Assembly (NCBI GenBank): GCA_008974855.1
Contig: BFAR01000032.1
Location: forward strand, 1 to 8,915
From: an archaeon MnTg01
GTDB taxonomy: Archaea; Thermoproteota; Nitrososphaeria; Nitrososphaerales; Nitrosopumilaceae
Reading direction: 5' to 3'
Length of the DNA stretch: 8,915 nucleotides
The translations under genes and the position numbers were made by a program. Each line of letters starts with the position of its first letter. Positions within the stretch are counted from its first letter, which is position 1. Under the pieces are notes generated by a model, which was not told the origin of the DNA, did no database searches, and saw nothing but the letters and a program-made list of their open reading frames with translations. Below, piece after piece: positions 4,576-8,915 of this stretch.

Positions 4576-5460
4576 ATGACAGCAGGGCTGGTTTTGAGTA
4601 GAAAGAATATTGAGATAAATCCTCTTTTAGAAGTCTATGGAACATATATTAAAAAAATTGATGCTTCGCTAAATTCTGAACTGGCATTATATTCAGAATC
4701 TGAATTTATTGAGCCATTAAAATATGCCATGGAAAGTGGAAAGAGAATTAGGCCTCTGATTTTAGTTCTAGCGGCTGAAAGTATAGGAAAAGCAGATGAT
4801 AATGCATATGTTGCATCCTGTGCTGTTGAATTTTTACACACTGAATCAGTCATTCATGATGATATCATAGATAATGAAACTATGAGGAGACAAAAGGATC
4901 CATTTCATATCAAATATGGTTATAATGCAAGTATACTAACTGGGGATTTTGTTCTAGGATTAATTCTAAATATTTCATCACGACTTAACAACCCAAGAAT
5001 TACAAACTACCTAGCCAATACTGCAATGCTCATGAGTGAAGGAGAAATTATAGAAGGACGATTAGAAGAAAGTGAAGATGCAACATTTGATGACTATCTT
5101 AAAGTAATTGAATACAAAACTGCTACTGCATTTGAAACCGCAGCAAGACTTGGAGCAATCTTAGGTGGGGGGTCAGAAGAGGAAATTGAAGCATTAGCAG
5201 TGTATGGAAAAAATATTGGCATAGCTTATCAAATTCAAGATGATCTTAATGATTGGAAAAATGAAGATAAACTATTCAATCTTTTAATTAAGAAAAGTTC
5301 TGATCCTCGTGATATCTTCAATAAAATGGAAGAACTATTAAAAAATTATTCTGAAAAAGCAAAAATTGGTTTAAGAAAAATTGAAGAGGGAAATGCAAAA
5401 TCGTATTTAGAAAATTTAATTAAATTTACTATGTTTAAGGCGAAAGTGCAGTCAAATTAG
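4576..5460 (+). CDS. Trans-isoprenyl (polyprenyl) diphosphate synthase, shortened C-terminal half
   Basis: This 294-residue enzyme of the all-alpha isoprenyl synthase fold would add isopentenyl diphosphate units to an allylic diphosphate. GKRIRP (55-60) is the isopentenyl diphosphate site. The first aspartate-rich motif is HDDIID (94-99) and the second QDDLND (221-226). K181-T182 (EYKTATAF) is the diphosphate-binding Lys-Thr pair. After the second motif the usual GK-x-x-G-x-D-x-x-x-GK-x-T stretch is missing, leaving about 70 residues where relatives such as Sulfolobus GGPP synthase have roughly 110. K239 falls about where the GK lysine would be. Catalytic motifs are kept, so I expect activity, but product length is unclear. 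It could be a GGPP synthase for lipids or a hexaprenyl synthase for menaquinone. An in-frame TAA at 4558 supports the ATG at 4576. Its last 26 bases overlap nuoN convergently. Confidence 0.87.
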   Translation: MTAGLVLSRKNIEINPLLEVYGTYIKKIDASLNSELALYSESEFIEPLKYAMESGKRIRPLILVLAAESIGKADDNAYVASCAVEFLHTESVIHDDIIDNETMRRQKDPFHIKYGYNASILTGDFVLGLILNISSRLNNPRITNYLANTAMLMSEGEIIEGRLEESEDATFDDYLKVIEYKTATAFETAARLGAILGGGSEEEIEALAVYGKNIGIAYQIQDDLNDWKNEDKLFNLLIKKSSDPRDIFNKMEELLKNYSEKAKIGLRKIEEGNAKSYLENLIKFTMFKAKVQSN

Positions 5461-6916
5461 GAACTGCCATTTCTGTAAATTGAATTATTGGGTCTGGATA
5501 AACACCTATTCCAACTATGAATATTATTGAGAAAATCATTACTGCAATTATTGATCTTGGTTCTTTGACTCTCTTTTCTTGTTCACCTTCAAAGTACATT
5601 TTTCGTATAATCCAACCATAGTACGCTAGTGATAGTGCACTATTTAGAACAGCAGCTATCGCAAGCCATGGGGCCCATGGCGCTACTGGTCCTGCATCAA
5701 TAGCAGCTCCAAATAAAACAAGTTTACTCCAAAATCCACTTAATGGTGGAACACCAGCAAGAGCTAAAAGTGAAATTACTAATCCCAAGGAAGTAATTGG
5801 CATTCTTCTTGCCAGTCCTTTTAGTTTGTCAATGTTAGTAACAGCAAGGGTGGTAACGATTCCTGCTACCGCAATAAAGGCGGCACCTTTCATTACTGCA
5901 TGATTAAGAACATGAAATAGTGTACCTTGGATTCCAATTGGTGAGAAGGGTGCTATTGAAAGACCGATTAGTATGTATCCCGCATGTCCTATGCTAGAAT
6001 AAGCAAGCATTCTTGCCAAGTTTTTCTGCATGATGGCTGCAATATTTCCTACAGTCATGGTCATTACTGCAATGATTCCTAGTGCAAATGTCCAGTCAAT
6101 ACTAAGAGCAATTGCACCCATCACAACAACTCTAAGTGCTGCAGCAAAACCTACTTTCTTTGTACCTGCAGCCAAAAATGCAGCAATAGTTGGGGGTGCT
6201 CCTTCATATGCATCTGGTAACCACATATGGAATGGAACTAATCCCATCTTAAATCCAAATCCTGCAATGAACATTCCCACTGCCAACAAAGCAAGTGGCA
6301 CCATAGTTGAATCAAGTGCTGCAAAGCCTTGGATCACTTCTCCTATGTTAGTTGAACCTGTAAGACCGTAAGCTATTGAAATTCCATAAATTATGATTGC
6401 AGAAGAAAGTGCGCCAAACAAAAAGTATTTGAGAGCAGCCTCATTAGATGAGGGATCTTTTTTCATGTAACCTACTAAGATGTAAGTTGGAATACTCATT
6501 AACTCCCATGCAACAAAAAGCATTACCAAATCTGTAGAGTATGCAACAAAGACCATGCCGATTGAAGATAATAGAATTAATGAAAAGTAAACAGCAGTAT
6601 TTTTTTGATTTTTCATGAAATTGAATGAACCAACTGTAGTCATTATTGCAACAATTAGCATTGCAATGGCAAACAAGCCACCAAATGCATCATCTGATAA
6701 AACATCTTCAGAGAAAATTGCACCTCGTGTAACATTACCTATTGCAAATTGGTAAATAACATATCCAATAGATGCTAAAAGTGCTCCAAATGTTATTGCT
6801 CCATAAAATGATGTTGAACCCTGTTCTTTTCTTGCAATGTGAATTAATGGAAGAGAAATGCCTACAGTTCCAAGTATTGCCAATATAATCAACGGAGTTG
6901 AAGTAATTTCGATCAT
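5435..6916 (-). CDS. nuoN: NADH-quinone oxidoreductase-like complex I subunit N
   Basis: The 493-residue protein is an antiporter-like proton-pumping subunit of the membrane arm of complex I, with about 14 hydrophobic segments. Key charged residues of the family are present: E138 (FVAWELMSIPTYILVGY, segment 5), K223 (GFGFKMGLVPFHMWLPDAYEGAPP, 220-241), K253-K254 (GTKKVGF), the His/Lys helix FHVLNHAVMKGAAF (334-347, with H335, H339 and K343) and K398 in GFWSKL (394-399). The start is the ATG at 6916. It is preceded at 5 bases by AGGTGAT, a good Shine-Dalgarno sequence, while the adjoining TTG at 6919 would be only 2 bases away. It follows nuoL by 10 bases on the same strand and is surely co-transcribed. 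No NADH-input gene is visible; in ammonia-oxidising archaea the electron donor or reverse flow remains unsettled. Its 3' end overlaps the polyprenyl synthase gene. Confidence 0.96.
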   Translation of the reverse strand: MIEITSTPLIILAILGTVGISLPLIHIARKEQGSTSFYGAITFGALLASIGYVIYQFAIGNVTRGAIFSEDVLSDDAFGGLFAIAMLIVAIMTTVGSFNFMKNQKNTAVYFSLILLSSIGMVFVAYSTDLVMLFVAWELMSIPTYILVGYMKKDPSSNEAALKYFLFGALSSAIIIYGISIAYGLTGSTNIGEVIQGFAALDSTMVPLALLAVGMFIAGFGFKMGLVPFHMWLPDAYEGAPPTIAAFLAAGTKKVGFAAALRVVVMGAIALSIDWTFALGIIAVMTMTVGNIAAIMQKNLARMLAYSSIGHAGYILIGLSIAPFSPIGIQGTLFHVLNHAVMKGAAFIAVAGIVTTLAVTNIDKLKGLARRMPITSLGLVISLLALAGVPPLSGFWSKLVLFGAAIDAGPVAPWAPWLAIAAVLNSALSLAYYGWIIRKMYFEGEQEKRVKEPRSIIAVMIFSIIFIVGIGVYPDPIIQFTEMAVPNLTALSP

Positions 6917-6921
6917 CAATA

Positions 6922-6928
6922 ATCACCT
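6922..6928 (-). promoter_or_regulatory. Shine-Dalgarno sequence of nuoN
   Basis: The minus strand reads AGGTGAT, a strong complement to the 16S rRNA 3' end, 5 bases before the nuoN ATG. It overlaps the last bases of the nuoL stop codon TAG (6929-6927). It decides for ATG 6916 over TTG 6919 and contrasts with the lack of such a site before the operon-leading genes here. Confidence 0.7.
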
Positions 6929-8915
6929 AAATTAGTAATATCAGGACAATAAAGAGCAGTCCTGCTCCAAATACGTAAAGATACGATTGTGCAACTCCTG
7001 TTTGGGTTCTCTGTACAACTTTAGCGCTCCATGCAATTGATCTTTCTAGACCTACATTCATTCCCATATCAATAACTGTACTTTCAAAGTAACGCCAAAT
7101 TCCTCTGGATAGCCAGAGAGGGGCTACTACAAAAACCCAATAAATCATTGCGTTAAGATACCATCTGTTAAGAATTATTTTGTGAAGCGAATAGAAGAAA
7201 ATATTTGAATTGATAAACTTTACAGGGTCTATCCATCTGGCAATATAGAATATGTATCCAAGTCCAAATCCAACTGAAAATGCAATCAAAGAGGCACCTA
7301 ATGCGATAGGATTGAGTCCAGCTAAGAATCCTGGTAACATCGATTCTTCAACTCCATGTTGAACAGAGTGAATGCCAAATGACTCAGCCAAATATTCTGT
7401 GAATAATTCATGAATGCCTCCTTCTACAGAAAATCCAATAATTCCTACTCCAATTGTTAATACTGCAAGAATACCATATGGAATCCACATGGACATTGGA
7501 GCTTCATGTATGTGATGGCCTTCCTTTTCCATTTTTTGAATGTGTTTGCTGTTTTTGCCAAAGAAGACCATTCCAATCATTCTTGTTGTGTAAAATGCTG
7601 TAATTACAGCAGTCACTACAGCAATGATGAAAATTGGCATTGCCCATGTGTTTCCAGATTCGTAAATTGCTGCAAAGATTGCATCTTTACTCCAAAAGCC
7701 CATAGTAATGAACGGAGCTCCCATTAATCCAAGACCTGCTGCCCACATGAATGCATATGTCTTTCGCATTTGTTTTCGCAGACCGCCCATATCTGTCATA
7801 AACCGAGATCCAACAACATGTATCAACGAACCAGCAGCCATGAACAAAGATGCCTTAAACATGGCGTGAGAAATTAAATGGTAGAATCCTGCGGTATAAC
7901 CATCTACAAATTGTTCTGATAATCCTGCAATTCCAAATGCCATCATCATATACCCAATTTGTGAACCTGTAGAGTATGCAAGTACTTTCTTTATCTCAGG
8001 ATTTGTCATTGCTTGAGTAGCAAGTAATATTGCAGTAATTGCACCAACCCATGCTATTATCTCAAAGAATTGATCTGCTAAAATTCCTGCAGCACCTAAT
8101 GCAAAGAATAGAGGTCCTAATCTTGCAACTAAGAACACACCTGCCTTGACCATGGTTGCTGCGTGAATTAGTGCAGAAACTGCTGTAGGACCAGTCATGG
8201 CCTCTAGTAGCCATTCGTTGAGGGGGAATTGAGCAGATTTACCAATTGCGCCTCCAAAAAGTAAAACTGCTGCAGGAACTAGTAGTCCTTCAGCAGCCAT
8301 GTTAGTAGCCCAAGTGGTTTCAGCAATAAGCTCCTTGAATCCAAATGTTCCTGCATAGGCAAAAATCAAAAACATTCCTGCTAACATCATAATATCTCCT
8401 ACCTTTGTCATGATGAATGCCTTCATTCCAGCATGTGTTGGTGAATAATACTCCATTACTCCAAGTGCAGAATAACCTTCTCTTCCAACATGATGTTGTG
8501 CTTTATCACGATACCAGAAGCTAATCAAGGCATAAGATGCAAGCCCTACACCTTCCCATCCAAAGAACATTTGAAGTAGGTTATCAGATAGAACAATTAG
8601 CTGCATTGAACCAATAAAGAACATCATCCAGAACCAGAATCTTACAATGTCCTTGTCACCCTTCATGTAACCTGTACTGTAAACTAAAATCAAGAACGAA
8701 ATCCAGGCAACAACATTTGCCATTATTACAGCAAGAGGATCAGCTAAGACTCCTGCTTTGATACCAATTGAAGAAATCCATGATACTTGTTCATGAACCT
8801 CTTGAGCTTCTAATGCACCTGGTAAAAGAGATGCTGCAAATAATGCACTAGCAAGTGCTAAACCAACTGCAACGTATCCGGTTGCTTTTTTGGAACCCTT
8901 TCCAACAGCTGGAAT
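6927..8915 (-). CDS. nuoL: NADH-quinone oxidoreductase-like complex I subunit L (5' end outside window)
   Basis: The frame stays open to the right edge, so 662 residues are visible and the N-terminus is missing. An internal ATG at 8723 is not the start: upstream codons continue the typical NuoL text (ISSIGIKAGVLADPLAVI, then MANVVAWISF). This is the most distal proton-pumping subunit of complex I. Family landmarks are FFGWEGVGLASYALISFWY with the segment-5 glutamate at 8553-8555, GKSAQFPLNEWLLEAMTGPT, ALIHAATMVKAGVF with its lysine at 8145-8147, HLISHAMFKASLF with its lysine at 7854-7856, and GFWSKDAIF with its lysine at 7686-7688. After the antiporter core comes a C-terminal extension ending in one hydrophobic segment (YLYVFGAGLLFIVLILLI), as expected for the long lateral helix and last anchor of NuoL. 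nuoN follows by 10 bases. Confidence 0.96.
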   Translation of the reverse strand: MPAVGKGSKKATGYVAVGLALASALFAASLLPGALEAQEVHEQVSWISSIGIKAGVLADPLAVIMANVVAWISFLILVYSTGYMKGDKDIVRFWFWMMFFIGSMQLIVLSDNLLQMFFGWEGVGLASYALISFWYRDKAQHHVGREGYSALGVMEYYSPTHAGMKAFIMTKVGDIMMLAGMFLIFAYAGTFGFKELIAETTWATNMAAEGLLVPAAVLLFGGAIGKSAQFPLNEWLLEAMTGPTAVSALIHAATMVKAGVFLVARLGPLFFALGAAGILADQFFEIIAWVGAITAILLATQAMTNPEIKKVLAYSTGSQIGYMMMAFGIAGLSEQFVDGYTAGFYHLISHAMFKASLFMAAGSLIHVVGSRFMTDMGGLRKQMRKTYAFMWAAGLGLMGAPFITMGFWSKDAIFAAIYESGNTWAMPIFIIAVVTAVITAFYTTRMIGMVFFGKNSKHIQKMEKEGHHIHEAPMSMWIPYGILAVLTIGVGIIGFSVEGGIHELFTEYLAESFGIHSVQHGVEESMLPGFLAGLNPIALGASLIAFSVGFGLGYIFYIARWIDPVKFINSNIFFYSLHKIILNRWYLNAMIYWVFVVAPLWLSRGIWRYFESTVIDMGMNVGLERSIAWSAKVVQRTQTGVAQSYLYVFGAGLLFIVLILLI

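Noticed and set aside
6030..6371. Plus-strand frame of 113 codons inside nuoN
   Set aside because: It is a mirror of the NuoN coding strand with no start signals and low-complexity composition expected of an antisense shadow.
6927..8723. NuoL as a complete 598-residue gene starting at the ATG at 8723
   Set aside because: The frame is open from 8723 to the right edge and the upstream codons encode typical NuoL sequence, so the gene is cut by the window.
1..8915. CRISPR array, insertion sequence, prophage or defence system
   Set aside because: No regularly spaced repeats, terminal inverted repeats, transposase or phage-like motifs are visible; the genes are core metabolic and informational ones.

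Overview
The window is AT-rich (roughly one third G+C by eye) and archaeal. It has TATA-like boxes about 25-27 bases upstream of many start codons (a leaderless pattern), a tRNA gene interrupted by a short intron with a bulge-helix-bulge, a box C/D guide RNA candidate, a Sulfolobus-type N-terminal acetyltransferase and bacterial-type Nuo subunits in the order L-N. Together these suggest an ammonia-oxidising member of Nitrososphaerota (Thaumarchaeota), most like Nitrosopumilus. That assignment comes from gene content and remembered relatives, not from a database search.

Layout. Positions 1-550 (minus): the possible first codons of an unidentified gene, then an Ard1/RimI N-terminal acetyltransferase. 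Positions 653-1741 (plus): a membrane-embedded M50 site-2 protease. Positions 1733-2815 (minus): a LarA-family (DUF2088) protein whose catalytic residues are replaced. It converges on the protease with a 9-base overlap and diverges from pyrE (2866-3474, plus) across a 50-base gap with one AT-rich box midway. Positions 3475-3739: a non-coding stretch holding a previously unmarked box C/D sRNA candidate (minus) and a CAU-anticodon tRNA (minus). Positions 3740-4375 (minus): a CADD-like diiron protein, probably a self-sacrificing para-aminobenzoate synthase. Positions 4457-4552 (plus): tRNA-Glu(UUC) with a 17-base intron in the T-loop. Positions 4576-5460 (plus): a trans-polyprenyl diphosphate synthase lacking a usual segment. 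Positions 5435-8915 (minus): nuoN and most of nuoL, the latter cut by the right edge.

Functionally the window mixes respiration (proton-pumping complex I subunits, possibly quinone side-chain synthesis), nucleotide and pterin-cofactor supply (PyrE, CADD-like protein), protein modification or regulation (NatA-type acetyltransferase, site-2 protease) and translation RNAs. It is not an accessory island: I see no mobile element, CRISPR array or phage gene. The most rewarding parts are the small RNA features. The C/D sRNA candidate has two guides that appear to match two nearby sites in 23S rRNA domain IV, and the tRNA-Glu T-loop intron folds into an exact 4-bp bulge-helix-bulge.
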